Source: Platanthera guangdongensis
Taxonomy: Eukaryota; Streptophyta; Magnoliopsida; Asparagales; Orchidaceae
Reading direction: 5' to 3'
Length of the DNA stretch: 64,000 bases
NCBI GenBank assembly: GCA_039583875.1
Contig: CM077158.1
Location: 236,212,453 to 236,276,452 of the forward strand
Below the pieces are notes generated by a model that ran no database searches, was not told the DNA's origin, and worked only from the letters and a program-made list of their open reading frames with translations. The translations under genes and the position numbers were made by a program. This document shows, in pieces, positions 11,901 through 21,704 of this stretch; the stretch's first letter is position 1; each line of letters opens with the position of its first letter.

Positions 11901-12114
11901 ATAACTCCAAAAATCAGGTCTTCTATGAGAGAACAAAGCACTTCAAAAGTGGACTGCCATTTCAGTAGAGAAGATATCTTGCAGAAATAGATTTGCACTT
12001 CGTTCGTTACTTCAGACAACGAATTGGCAGATATCTTCACCAAGCCTGTGTCTGATTCCTTTTTTTCACATTTGCGACAAGCTGGGCATGATTGATATAT
12101 ATGATCCAGCTTGA
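8901..12114 (+). pseudogene. pol: Copia polyprotein remnant of D (protease, integrase, RT, RNase H; gag almost deleted)
   Basis: The first ATG gives MDLSDTSSSKQSAS, and only about 30 residues later the protease motif WLIDSGSTNHMTDN appears, so nearly all gag was deleted and its first residues are fused to protease. The integrase follows (SDVWG, then PQQNGVAERKN with CAA changed to TAA at 9836). The second catalytic aspartate, normally in a DNxKEY motif, is Glu here (FENAKEY). RT has the catalytic YVDD near 11155 and typical copia blocks (QLDVKNAFLYGDL, YGLKQSPWAW). RNase H continues to a C-terminus LGMIDIYDPA with its stop at 12112-12114, touching the polypurine tract. Frameshifts lie near 9100, 9370 and 12060, and stops at 11372 and 11732 (Trp to TAG). 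Not functional. Confidence 0.9.
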
Positions 12115-12122
12115 GGGGGGAG

Positions 12123-12571
12123 TGTTGCAATATGGATGCTGGGTGGTCTGGCGGTTTGGAGACCGGGCAGTCTGGCGGTTTCACTCTGAAGACTTGGTAG
12201 TCGGGCGGTCTAGCGGCTTCTCTCCAGCGGCTTGGTAGCCGAGTTGTTGCTGATTGGAGACCGGACGGTGTGGCGGTTTGATGCAGATGACTTGATGACT
12301 GGGAGGTCTAGCGGTCTCTCCTAGCAGATTCACTTCTCTTTATAGTAGTTGTCAGGCGGTTAGCCTACTCGTCTAACCGCGCGGCTTGTGCAGTCTGATT
12401 TTATGTATAGTCGGTTGTAACATTGTTTATTTGTCCCACATTTCTTATTTGTAATCTCTCCCCTCTCCTCCATTCTATAAAAGGGAGGCGATACCTTTGT
12501 AATACTTTTTTTTTCGTGTAATAAAAATTCTGTTATTCCAAATTTCAGACTATTTCTTTCTTGTACGTATA
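12123..12571 (+). repeat. 3' LTR of element D
   Basis: 449 bp from TGTTGCAA to TACGTATA. The end matches the 5' LTR end (TTCACACA) with several changes, mostly transitions. A polypurine tract GAGGGGGGAG (12113-12122) lies directly before it, as expected for second-strand priming. Confidence 0.85.
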
Positions 12572-12576
12572 AGAAC

Positions 12577-12734
12577 CAAGGTCCCAAATCTGTTTGGGTT
12601 CCTAAGGGTAAATGATTCATGATTGCAAGTATGTCTAAAAGCCAAAAAAACACTAATTTAGTATTTGGACAGTGGATGCTCTCGACGCATGACTGAGACT
12701 AGAAGCCTATTACAAGAATATACCCCAGTCAAAG
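12577..12734 (+). pseudogene. Gag end and protease start of element A
   Basis: Continues the gag of A after the D insertion: QGPKSVWVPKGK and a stop, then in another frame the copia protease signature YLDSGCSRRMT (near 12658-12690) and a residue of the following part, ending at CAAAG where element B begins. It shows that the A family had a protease, unlike B and C. Confidence 0.75.
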
Positions 12735-13057
12735 TGTTGGGTTTTGTAGGACTTAATTAAGATGAATTAAGTTGTATTTGATGTATTGTTTGAGTTATGT
12801 TTTTGCAGGACTTAATTGTCAAGTGTAGACCAATGTCAGTCTACAGTGGGTCACCAAACACAGGACCATACAATGTAATCTCTCATTATGTGATCCATGG
12901 TGTTGACTCATGTGTAGCCTCCCTATTGGGATATATACACTTCATTTTTCAAGCACTAGGACTGTTGGAGAAAGACATGTTGCTGATTCCATTGAAGAAA
13001 GGAAAATCTTCATTAACTCAATTTTTTTCTAAGTGTTTCACTTGAGTAAATTTTTAG

Positions 13058-13612
13058 TACTCGAGTAGAACCCTTAGTTATACTCGTGAAGTCTAGTTTG
13101 TATCTCGAGTAAAGGAAATGGCTCTCGAGTGATTTGAATCCAGCTCTCGAGTGGCCAAGTCCATTACTCGAGTAGACTTCTTCTCTTTCTCGAGTTGACC
13201 GATTTTCCCTCTCAGAAAATATTCTAAGTACTTTACTCGAGTAGTCAAGTTAACCACTCGAGTAGATGAACCCTTTGTCTCGAGTTACAAAAGTACTATT
13301 CTCGTGTTGAATCTACCCTACTCGAGTAGTAAAGTTTATGAACTCGAGTAGTATGCTTACCTCTAGAGTAGTCCAGTTCCAGTACTCGAGTAATCAGTTT
13401 TGAACTCCCAGAATTTTCTCCAAGTCTTTTTCTCGAGTAGTTCATCTCCACCTCTCGAGTAATACTTCTAACACTCGAGTAACCTTTTTCCACTCGAGTG
13501 ATGATGAATTTTGTTCTGGATTTCCTGAAAAACTTCTCGAGTAGTCTGTCATTGTATTCTCGAGAACCTGAAGTAGTACTCGAGTAACTCTTATTTCACT
13601 CGAGTAATGCAG
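13058..13612 (+). promoter_or_regulatory. CTCGAG palindrome cluster in LTR B U3
   Basis: About 20 copies of CTCGAG in 555 bp. The best-conserved form is the 10-bp palindrome TACTCGAGTA, with variants such as TCTCGAGTA and CACTCGAGT. The cluster ends about 125 bp before the LTR TATA box. The same core recurs ahead of the TATA box of ORF3 in element C (47213-47410). Its position suggests promoter-proximal protein binding sites; this is inferred. Confidence 0.75.
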
Positions 13613-13735
13613 ATAATTTTTCCAGAAAATTCGCTAAGTCCTAAAATGACGGGATTTTCAAATGACTCGACGTGATTGGTCCACGTGGATGTCATTAATG
13701 CTAATTTTGACTGTTAGGGAGATCTTATATAAGGT

Positions 13736-13743
13736 CTTGTCAA
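13736..13743 (+). promoter_or_regulatory. TATA box of LTR B
   Basis: TATATAAG in the context GATCTTATATAAGG, about 1 kb into the LTR. The AACCCTAAC motif begins about 20 bp after it, close to the expected start of transcription. Confidence 0.65.
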
Positions 13744-14441
13744 TTGTCATTTCGACTAACCCTAACATGCGGTGAAACGAAATACTCTAAGAAATTCTGA
13801 ATCGGTTTCTCTCTTTCCTAAACGGAAGTCGTCGCCGCTCTTCATCGTGCAAATCGCTTAGGCTTTTGTTCAAGACGATTCAGATCAGTTGACTTACAGA
13901 TTGAGATTGTGCTTCAACTCTTCATCATCTCTCGGATCGTGTGAGTCAAGAAGTTACAGATCAGGATCTAGCCGAGTAACTTCTTCAATATTTTCTGATA
14001 AAGCTGCAAAGTTCAGGAAGAAGACCTTGGCCGACATCTCCAGATCTGAGAAATATTATTGTTTGTATTTCATATTCTCGATTTATTCTTGTAGGAGATT
14101 ATTATCCGAGTGTAGGAGCTTCATTCTCTGAGTTGTAGCAAGTTTTCATCTTCCGAGTGTAGATCCGTGATGTGGATCGAGTTGCAGGAACTTTGCTCTG
14201 AGGCATAGGATTGGTTTCAATCCGAGATAGTGGAGTAGCTGTGTCTAGTGCTTTGCTAGATCGGTGAGTGGAAAGTGGATGTACCCAAGGTTGGAGAACC
14301 ACTATAAATCTCTATGTCCTTTGTGATTGCTTTATTATTTTCTGTGCATAGATCGCTAATTATTTATTCCACAAAAAGTCACACAACTCACCTATTCACC
14401 ACCCTCTAGGTGATTTAGGTAGACAACTGAACTATTTTAAT

Positions 14442-14453
14442 TGGTATCAGAGA
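14442..14453 (+). other. Primer-binding site of element B
   Basis: TGGTATCAGAGA, two bases after the LTR end, complementary to initiator methionine tRNA at eleven of twelve positions. Confidence 0.8.
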
Positions 14454-14522
14454 GAGGTTGATCATTAAAAGGTTAACATCTTGATCAGATCTGACCTAAG
14501 TTGTCTTCTGAGTTATTCAAGC

Positions 14523-16780
14523 ATGGACAAGGCCAAAGATTTTTCCAAGCTTCCCTTTTGTACAAAGAACAACTTTCCCATGTGGAAAGAGAGGATCAGA
14601 TTTTTCACGGAAGCTGTGGATCCAAGGATCTTCATGATTGTTGAAGAAGGTCCTTACGTTTCTATGACCATCTCCACTATAGATCCAACAAAGAAAGTTC
14701 CTAAGAAGTTGATGGATCTCGACAAAGATGAGATTGCACTTGTCTCTTTAGACAAGAAGGCCAAGAATATTATAGCAAGTGCAGTTGATGACTCGATGCT
14801 GCAAAACCTGATCCACTGCCAGTCCGCTATGGAAATGTGGCAGTCCCTTGTCACTTTGATGGAAGGCACAAAAGAAGTTAGGGATGATAGAAGATCCCTT
14901 CTTAATCATAAATATGAAGCCTTCCGACAAGGACCCAAGGATACCATTGCAGACACTTTTGAAAATTTCTTCAAGATAGTCAACGGCCTAAGAGTATACG
15001 GCCGAGTCTTCACCGACGGAGAACTAAATGATATGTTCTTTAGATCCCTAACTAAGGAATGAGATAACAAGGTTTGTGTCGTTCGGGAATTTAGAAAGCT
15101 AGCTGAGACTGACCCGCAAAATCTCTTCGAAAAGCTTATGTCATATGAGCTACAAATTAATTCAAGAAAAGTCGAAGAAGAGAAGAGCATGTCTTTATCC
15201 AAGGAACAGTCTGTAGCTCTCAAGGAAGACACCTCAAGGAAATCCAAGGTTGCCTCTCCTGCCCCAGCACAAGAAGGAAGTGAAGAAGAAACCTTGGAGC
15301 CAAGTACCTCTGGCTCAGAACTATCTGAAGGAGAGTTCTCCCTACTCTCAAGACAGTTCAAGAAATTCTTGAACAAAAAGAAGCAATAGAAAGGCAAGGA
15401 TGCCTCTTATAGAAGATCACGCCATGATGGCGATCAACACAGAAAAAGAACAAGCAGCCATGACAGGTATACTACTAAATCGAACAAACATATTTCTACT
15501 GACATTGTTTATTATTGTTGCAATAAGCCAGGACATGTCATCTCTGATTGCCCTCATAATAAGAAGGAGGGTGAAAAAAGAGAGGAAAATAAATCCTCAA
15601 ATAACAAGAAGAGGACAAAAAAGAGCTTAATAGCCAAGAAGGGCAAGACTCTTAGCGAGTCTGACTCATCTGAGTCAAGTGAAGAAGAGGAAGCCTACTT
15701 TGGGCTAATGGCTCAGACTGATGATGAACAAGAACCCCAGTTCACTGGGAAGGTAAATTTTCATACTCCTCTTTTCGAATATGATGTTTCTGAACATGAT
15801 GATGAGGACAGCTCTTCTGACAATGAGTTTGAACTCATGGCCCAATACAAGGAGTTGATCAAGGCTTACGACAAATGTCGAAAAGTCGTGAAAACTCAAG
15901 CCAAAGAGATAAAGTCTCTGAAGGCTGAAGAGAGCACCTTGAGAGAGGAAGTCGCTAAGACAAACTCACTCAAAGAGAACTTCAATGCTGCCATTGAAGA
16001 ATATAATAAGGCTCTTGAGCACGTAGACCTTAAGGAGAAGATCATCAAAGAGTTGGAAGAACAACTTGTTGCTGAAAAGAAACTTGTTGAAAGTTTCTCG
16101 AAGACCAATACTGTCCTTCCTTTCGTTGATGAATTCTCAAATGAGTCCAACGGTGCTGGGCTAGGCCATGTTGAAGCTCCTAGTAAATCTTCTAGGAGGA
16201 AAAAGCTCAAAAAAAGAATAAGGCGGCCAAGAAGGCATTGACCAAAGAGAATGGGAAAGCCCCTCAAGATCAGACTTCTTTCAAGAAGGTCATATTTCCA
16301 TCAAACGAGTTTGATCTTGACTCGTCCTACGGTCACTTTGCTAGACCTACTTATATAGAGCCGAAGTCTCGTTACCAAGGAGGGACTCGTCCCCGAAACT
16401 TTGACAAGAGTGTCTTTAAGGCACCTTATGAAGAAATTACTCTTCAGAGCTATGACCCTTATAATCATGGTCATAACATTAATAAAGCACCAAAGGTAAG
16501 GCCTATTGTGGAAAAGCCACTGAAGGAGAAGAAATCATGTGATTGTCATCACCATGAAGCTTCTTCCACTAAGAATGCTGCCCCTGCTAGACCACCATGT
16601 CAAAAGGTCAAGCAGGAGAATATAAGGCAAAGATACAATAGGTTTGACTGTTGGTGTTGCGGAAAAATTTGTCACTTTGTCATTGAATGCTCGTTTAATT
16701 CCAGGAGTTTTGCAACTCCTCAAGTTGGCAATATGAGAAAGACCACTCATAATGCTAATACCCGTAAGGGGAGTGTTGAA
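14523..16780 (+). pseudogene. gag: Gag of element B with fused protease-less junction
   Basis: The start MDKAKDFSKLPFCTKNNF opens the capsid domain, followed by an acidic/Ser-rich segment, zinc knuckle CCNKPGHVISDC (near 15516-15550), a long Glu/Lys coiled-coil-like part (about 15840-16100) and a second knuckle CWCCGKICHFVIEC (one Gly changed to Cys) near 16651. One frame runs from the ATG to about 16230, broken by TGA at 15060 (Trp elsewhere) and TAG at 15387. The TAG lies right after FLNKKKQ and is also present in C and in the distinct family E. A -1 shift at a run of seven A (about 16209) is shared with C. After the second knuckle the sequence goes directly to integrase (GLEHNLISISQL); the protease motif DSG is absent. 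Not functional alone. Confidence 0.85.
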
Positions 16781-18006
16781 GGATTGGAACACAATCTTAT
16801 AAGTATAAGCCAGCTCTGTGATAAAGGATATGTTGTTGAATTTCATACAGTTAAGTGATTGATAAAATCGATTGATAATATGGAAACGATTCTATCAGGC
16901 ACTCGAATTAGAAATATATTTTGTTTGAATTTCATTTGTATAGACTCTTCTACACCAATGTGTTTTATGGCTAAAGATAGTGCGTCTCTTGGTGACCAAT
17001 GGCACAAGAGATTAGCACATATTAATTTCAAAACTATTAATAAATTATTTTCACTTAATTTAGTACGTGATGCCCCAAATGTCAAGTACGTTAAAGATAG
17101 ACCTTGTCACGCATGTGTAAAAGGAAAGCAAACAAGGGCTACCTTTAGAAGCGTTATTGGCAAAGATTCTAATAGATGTTTACATCTACTTCATATGGAC
17201 TTGTTCGGTCCACTGCAAGTTAGAAGTTTGGGAGGTAAGGATTATACATTGGTTATTGTTGATGACTACTCGAGCTTTGTGTGGGTGTTCTTTCTGAAAC
17301 ACAAGTCAGATACCTTTGACATCTTTACTAATTTTGTTAGGCAAGTCCAGAATGAATACAACTGTTCCGTAGTCAAAATCAGAAGTGACAATGGAACATA
17401 GTTCAAGTTTGGGGCCATGTCAGAATTCTGCAAAGGCTTGGGTATCTTTCATGAGTTTTTCTCTCCGCGTACTCCTCAACAGAATAAAGTAGCTGAGATA
17501 AGGAATAAAACACTCATAGAGGCCTGCATGACCATGTTGAGTGATGCCTCACTTTCGAAATACTTCTGGGCTGAAGCCGTCAACACTGCATGTCACGTGC
17601 AAAATCAAGCACTCATAAACAAGAATCACAATAAGACACCTTACGAACTTCTAAAGGGCAGGAAACCGACTGTTGCATATTTTAGAACTTTTGGTTGTAA
17701 GTGCTTCGTCCTTAACAATGGCAAGTATCACACTACCAAATTTAGCAAAAAGGGGTTTGAAGGTATTTTTGTAGGGTATAGTAGTCATAGTAAGACATAT
17801 AGGATATTTAATAGAAAAACTCTTGTTGTAGAAGAATCCATTTATATTGTATTTGATGAGACGGGCTTGCTGCAAAGCAACTCTTCTAATGTGTTCATTG
17901 AAGATGCAGGTTCAAAGTTGAAAGAACTAAATTTGGATGAGCCGACTGAAGAAAAAAGTGAAAAGTTCACCAAGATCACCACTCCAACCCCGATTGGAGA
18001 GGTAAA
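16781..18006 (+). pseudogene. pol: Integrase part of element B pol, truncated
   Basis: Begins with GLEHNLISISQL, which follows the protease in intact relatives. The integrase zinc-binding region contains HKRLAH and CHACVKGKQ, and the catalytic core contains HMDLFGPL, SDNGT and the PQQN...AE block. In-frame TGA at 16856 is also found in C; TAG at 17399 (GAG in C) is private to B and directly follows the second catalytic Asp motif. Coding matches C until GATTGGAGAGGT (about 18002) and then ends. RT and RNase H are missing. Integrase would insert the element cDNA in the nucleus; this copy cannot. Confidence 0.85.
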
Positions 18007-18017
18007 AGTGAAAAGTA
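18003..18017. other. Filler DNA at the B/C junction
   Basis: After GAGAGGT, where C continues differently (TTGATGATCAAG, 45406 on), B shows AAAAGTGAAAAGT and then LTR sequence. The same 13 bases occur 50 bp upstream (about 17956-17968), so the filler looks copied from nearby. Such templated fillers are typical of end-joining repair of DNA breaks. Confidence 0.55.
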
Positions 18018-19436
18018 AATTTTTTTCTAAGTGTTTCACTTGAGTAAATTTTTAGTACTCGAGTAGAACCCTTAGTTATACTCGTGAAGTCTAGTTTGTA
18101 TCTCGAGTAAAGGAAATGGCTCTCGAGTGATTTGAATCCAGCTCTCGAGTGACCAAGTCCATTACTCGAGTAGACTTCTTCTCTTTCTCGAGTTGACCGA
18201 TTTTCCCTCTCAGAAAATATTCTAAGTACTTTACTCGAGTAGTCAAGTTAACCACTCGAGTAGATGAACCCTTTGTCTCGAGTTACAAAAGGACTGTTCT
18301 CGTGTTGAATCTACCCTACTCGAGTAGTAAAGTTTATGAACTCGAGTAGTCTGCTTACCTCTCGAGTAGTCCAGTTTCAGTACTCGAGTAATCAGTTTTG
18401 AACTCCCAGAATTTTCTCCAAGTCTTTTTCTCGAGTAGTTCATCTCCACCTCTCGAGTAATACTTCTAACACTCGAGTAACCTTTTTCCACTCGAGGGAT
18501 GATGAATTTTGTTCTGGATTTCCTGAAAAACTTCTCGAGTAGTCTGTCATTGTCTTCTCGAGAACCTGAAGTAGTACTCGAGTAACTCTTATTTCACTCG
18601 AGTAATGCAGATAATTTTTCCAGAAAATTCGCTAAGTCCTAAAATGACGGGATTTTCAAATGACTCGACGTGATTGGTCCACGTGGACGTCATTAATGCT
18701 AATTTTGACCGTTAGGGAGATCTTATATAAGATCTTGTCAATTGTCATTTCGACTAACCCTAACATACGCTGAAACAAAATACTCTAAGAAATTCTGAAT
18801 CGGTTTCTCTTTTCCTAAACGGAAGCCGTCGCCGCTCTTCATCGTGCAAATCGCTTAGGCTTTTGTTCAAGACGATTCAGATCAGTTGACTTACAGATTG
18901 AGATTGTGCTTCAACTCTTCATCATCTCTCGGATCATGTGAGTCAAGAAGTTACAGATCAGGATCTAGCCGAGTAACTTCTTCAATAATTTCTGATAAAG
19001 CCGCAAAGTTCAGGAAGAAGACCTTGGCCGACATCTCCAGATCTGAGAAATATTATTGTTTGTATTTCATATTCTCAATTTATTCTTGTAGGAGATTACT
19101 CTCCGAGTGTAGAAGCTTCATTCTCTGAGTTGTAGGAAGTTTTCATCTTCCGAGTGTAGATCCGTGTTGTGGATCGAATTGCAGGAACTTTGTTTCGAGG
19201 CATAGGATTGGTTTCAATCTGAGATAGTGGAGTAGCTGTGTATAGTGCTTTGCTAGATCGGTGAGTGGAAAGTGGATGTACCCAAGGTTGGAGAACCACT
19301 ATAAATCTCTATGTCCTTTGTGATTGCTTAATTATTTTATGTGCATAGATCGCTAATTTTTTATTCCACAAAAAGCCACACAACTCACCTATTCACCACC
19401 CTCTAGGTGATTTAGGTAGACAACTGAACTATTTCA
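18018..19436 (+). repeat. LTR of element C (5' end missing)
   Basis: 1419 bp, collinear with 13020-14439 of LTR B, ending ATTTCA before the primer-binding site TGGTATCAGAGA at 19439. It contains the CTCGAG cluster (18058-18607), TATA box TATATAAG (18724-18731) and the AACCCTAAC motif. The first 285 bp of the LTR are replaced by the B junction. Confidence 0.85.
18058..18607 (+). promoter_or_regulatory. CTCGAG palindrome cluster in LTR C
   Basis: Same cluster as in LTR B, about 20 CTCGAG cores. One core damaged in B (CTCTAGAG at 13370) is intact here, and one flank differs (CTCGAGGG). It lies ahead of the TATA box at 18724. Confidence 0.75.
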
Positions 19437-19518
19437 ATTGGTATCAGAGAGAGGTTGATCATTAAAAGGTCAACATCTTGATCAGATCTGACCTAAGTTG
19501 CTTCTGAGTTATTCAAGC

Positions 19519-19646
19519 ATGGACAAGGCCAAAGATTTTTCCAAGCTTCTCTTGTGTACAAAGAACAACTTTCCCATGTGGAAAGAGAGGATCCGATTTT
19601 TCACGGAAGCTGTGCATCCATGGATCTTCATGATTGTTGAAGAAGG
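19519..19646 (+). pseudogene. gag: First 42 codons of element C gag
   Basis: ATG and the capsid start MDKAKDFSKLLLCTKNNF, nearly identical to B, to ...MIVEEG, where element E begins. The next known C sequence is at 42644. The frame is open in this fragment. Confidence 0.8.
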
Positions 19647-19943
19647 TGAAAGAAATAGTACCTAAACACCTAGAGGGGGGTGAATAGGTGACCTAATCCT
19701 TTTTTAACTTTAATGGCAGCAATCAGTTATATCACAGAATTCTAACTACTTTTGCACAGCAATTACACAAGCATTCACAATCACAGCACAATCACAGCAC
19801 AGCAGACACAGAATTTTATAGTGGTTCCCCAAGCTTTGGGTACATCCACTTTCCCCCTTCGCATATCTAGCAGTGTACTAGATTCGGCCAAACTTCTCCA
19901 CTAGCTCAGAACCCAAATCGGTTCCTACACCTCAGGCTCAAGG

Positions 19944-20107
19944 CCCTACAACTCAGCTTTTCCCAAAGCCTACACTCAGCCACAAAGGCCTACACTCAGC
20001 CAATCAAGTCCTACACTCAGCCAACAAGGCCTACACTCAGCCAACAAGGCCTACACTCAGAGATCTCAATCTCCTACACTCAGGCTCTCAAGCCCTACCC
20101 TCAGCCT
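19944..20107 (-). repeat. 20-bp tandem repeat in R/U5 of LTR E
   Basis: Seven to eight copies of CCTACACTCAGCCAACAAGG (plus-strand view), with a shorter variable end. On the element's own strand each copy contains CTGAGTGTAGG, which closely resembles CCGAGTGTAGGA of LTR B/C and CGAGTTGTAGGA of LTR A, each present about three times there. The same block recurs at 30975-31139 in the other LTR of E. Confidence 0.8.
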
Positions 20108-20549
20108 TTATAATTACAGGCTTACAATTCACTCAGATCCAAAGGATCCTACAAGATAAAAATGATTACAGAAATAATAACTCAACAACTCAGAAACAAG
20201 AGAGGGGAGTTGAGAGTTTCTTGATGAGTTCTTGGAAGAACTCAGCTGGATTCAATCTGACTTAGCTTTCTTCAAAGCTTCTTGAAATAGAACTGAATAA
20301 GACTGATTCCTTCTGCAGTTGATCCTTGACCTCTGCTTCTTAAGATCTAGAATGACTCTGAACCCTTCTTCTCAGCCTAGTTCCAATGGCTGATTTCTTG
20401 GATGGAGCCCTCTCTCTCTCCAACTTCTTAGATCTGCACTTGGACGACTAGATCTTCTTGTGTTGATACTCTGTGTACCACTTCAATAACTACTTGAACA
20501 ATAATCTGAACAACTTGTTAATCATCCTTTTCTGTAGACAACATATGCC

Positions 20550-20557
20550 TATTTATA
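20550..20557 (-). promoter_or_regulatory. TATA box of LTR E
   Basis: TATAAATA on the minus strand in the context GGCCTATAAATAGGC, about 130 bp after the end of the palindrome cluster in the direction of transcription. Confidence 0.65.
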
Positions 20558-20690
20558 GGCCTTCTTCATGGTAACCGGCTGGTCCGGTCTATAACTGAAT
20601 TCTGACATCTCTGACAGGTGCTGTAGACCGGCTGGAACGGCAGCTGTCAAATCATCCAGTCAGTTCTTGAAAATCTCTAACTGTCTGATA

Positions 20691-21560
20691 GTGTCGAGAC
20701 TTTCTGTCTTTAAGTGTCGACACTTATAGACCAAGTGTCGACACAAGTTGTGTAAGTGTCGACACAAGACTACAAGGTGTCGACACAACTTCTTGTATGT
20801 CTCGACACAGATTCTTCTTCATGTGTCGACACTGAAATTGAGTGTCGACACAAGTACTTGATCTTCTGTAACTTGCTGAATTCTTCTAAGTGTCGACACA
20901 TCTCTTTTGTGTCGACACAACTTCTTATGTTGAATCTGTTAAGTGTCGACACTGCTTCTTGGTGTCGACACATAGTCTTCTATGTTGATACTTGCTGAGT
21001 GTCGACACAGCTCCTTGTGTCGACACTTGATTCTTCTGTTGAGACTTCAGCTGAGTGTCGACATATTCCCTTAGTGTCGACACTTGTACTTAGAATAATT
21101 TGTTGATCTTGCTGTTCTTTGTTAAGTGTCGACACAGCTCCATGTGTCGACACTTTCTTCAAGTGTTGAGTCTTTTGTTGAGTGTCGACACATAGTTCTT
21201 GGTGTCGACACTTACTTCAAGTGCTGACTCTTCTGCTAAGTGTCGACACATTGTGCTGGGTGTCGACACTTGTACTTAGTCTCTGCAGACTTTTGCTGAG
21301 TGTCGACACAGCTCCAAGTGTCGACACTTTCTGATGTAGACACAGCTTCACTGGGTGTCGACACAGCTCCTTGTGTCGACACTTTCTGTCTGCACTTTTC
21401 TTCACTGAGTGTCGACACAGCTCCTTGTGTCGACACTTTCTGTCTGGTGTCGACTCTGCATCCCAGGTGTCGACACAATGACTCCAAGTGTCGACACTGC
21501 TTATCTGGGTGTCGACACAAGTCTTCTTAAGTGTCGACACTTTCCCTCTGGGTGTCGACA
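20691..21560. promoter_or_regulatory. GTGTCGACAC palindrome array in U3 of LTR E
   Basis: I counted 29 perfect copies of the 10-bp palindrome GTGTCGACAC in 830 bp, plus several one-base variants. Most occur as pairs whose members are 18-21 bp apart, and the pairs repeat about every 54-60 bp (for example 20943/20962, 20999/21017, 21300/21318, 21355/21373, 21409/21427). Roughly two helical turns separate pair members, so both would face the same side. The array ends just upstream of the TATA box. The same palindrome recurs before ORF3 (24880-25325). Protein binding is inferred. Confidence 0.85.
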
Positions 21561-21704
21561 TATGGACTTAGAAATTTTTGCTTTAGTCCTGCAAATACTT
21601 AACCTGCACAAGTAACTCAACATACATCAAATACATTATGATGTATATCATTGAGTTGGGTGAGACTTCTTCAAATCAGGTACATTTAACCAATGTACCC
21701 AACA

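Larger units (their letters stand above)
7993..12571 (+). mobile_element. Element D: complete but dead Ty1/copia retrotransposon inside A
   Basis: It has two LTRs (463 and 449 bp), a primer-binding site, a copia-order polyprotein and a polypurine tract. It is flanked by GGAAC (7988-7992) and AGAAC (12572-12576), a 5-bp target duplication with one change. Removing D and one copy of the duplication rejoins the gag reading frame of A (...KLTRN / QGPKSVWVPKGK), which confirms both borders. The LTRs differ at many positions, the gag is almost absent and the polyprotein has several stops, so D is old and could not move by itself. It is not a SIRE-type element; the exact copia lineage was not determined. 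Confidence 0.9.
4176..12734 (+). mobile_element. Element A: truncated SIRE-type Ty1/copia retrotransposon, split by element D
   Basis: Consists of a 5' LTR (4176-5660), an initiator-Met-type primer-binding site, a degenerate gag with two zinc knuckles and the start of the protease, ending abruptly at 12734 where element B begins with its LTR. The gag is divided at 7992/12572 by the later insertion of element D. The LTR of about 1.5 kb, the gag style and the LTR end sequence (near CCTCTAGGTG) match the other SIRE-type elements in the window, so A belongs to the SIRE/Maximus lineage. Integrase, RT, ORF3 and the 3' LTR of A were not found here, so they were deleted or lie outside. The base run CAAAG (12730-12734) before B may be B's target site. 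Confidence 0.8.
12735..14439 (+). repeat. 5' LTR of element B
   Basis: 1705 bp from TGTTGGGT to TTTA (CA in the sister LTR of C). U3 contains about 20 CTCGAG cores (13058-13612), followed by a TATA box (13736-13743), a telo-box AACCCTAAC around 13759 and R/U5 motifs CCGAGTGTAGGA / CTGAGTTGTAGC around 14105-14160. Its part from 13020 onward aligns with 18018-19436 with only a few tens of differences by eye. Confidence 0.85.
12735..18017 (+). mobile_element. Element B: truncated SIRE-type copia element, protease-less family
   Basis: Full 5' LTR (12735-14439), primer-binding site, gag and integrase, then a sudden stop in the region after integrase at about 18006. A filler of about a dozen bases joins it to the middle of a near-identical LTR belonging to element C. 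B and C share, base for base, an in-frame TAG in gag, a frameshift in an A-run, a TGA in pol and the loss of the protease, so they are close copies of one defective family. The arrangement LTR-internal-LTR-internal with the internal part cut suggests a tandem pair made by unequal exchange and then shortened, or two insertions joined by deletion. Confidence 0.8.
19647..21704 (-). repeat. 3' LTR of element E
   Basis: Minus-strand start TGTTGGGTACATTGG and end ATTTCTTTCA, 2058 bp. U3 holds the GTGTCGACAC cluster (20691-21560), then the TATA box (20550-20557). R/U5 contains a 20-bp tandem repeat (19944-20107) and, near its end, the CCTCTAGGTG block common to all SIRE-type LTRs in the window. Confidence 0.88.

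Noticed and set aside
13058..13612. CTCGAG repeats as cloning linkers or vector sequence
   Set aside because: They have varied flanks, occur in two LTR copies and again before ORF3, and fit the structure of the element.
20756..21561. ORFs with repeated VSTQ/CRHK-like words
   Set aside because: They are translations of the GTGTCGACAC array in the LTR of E.
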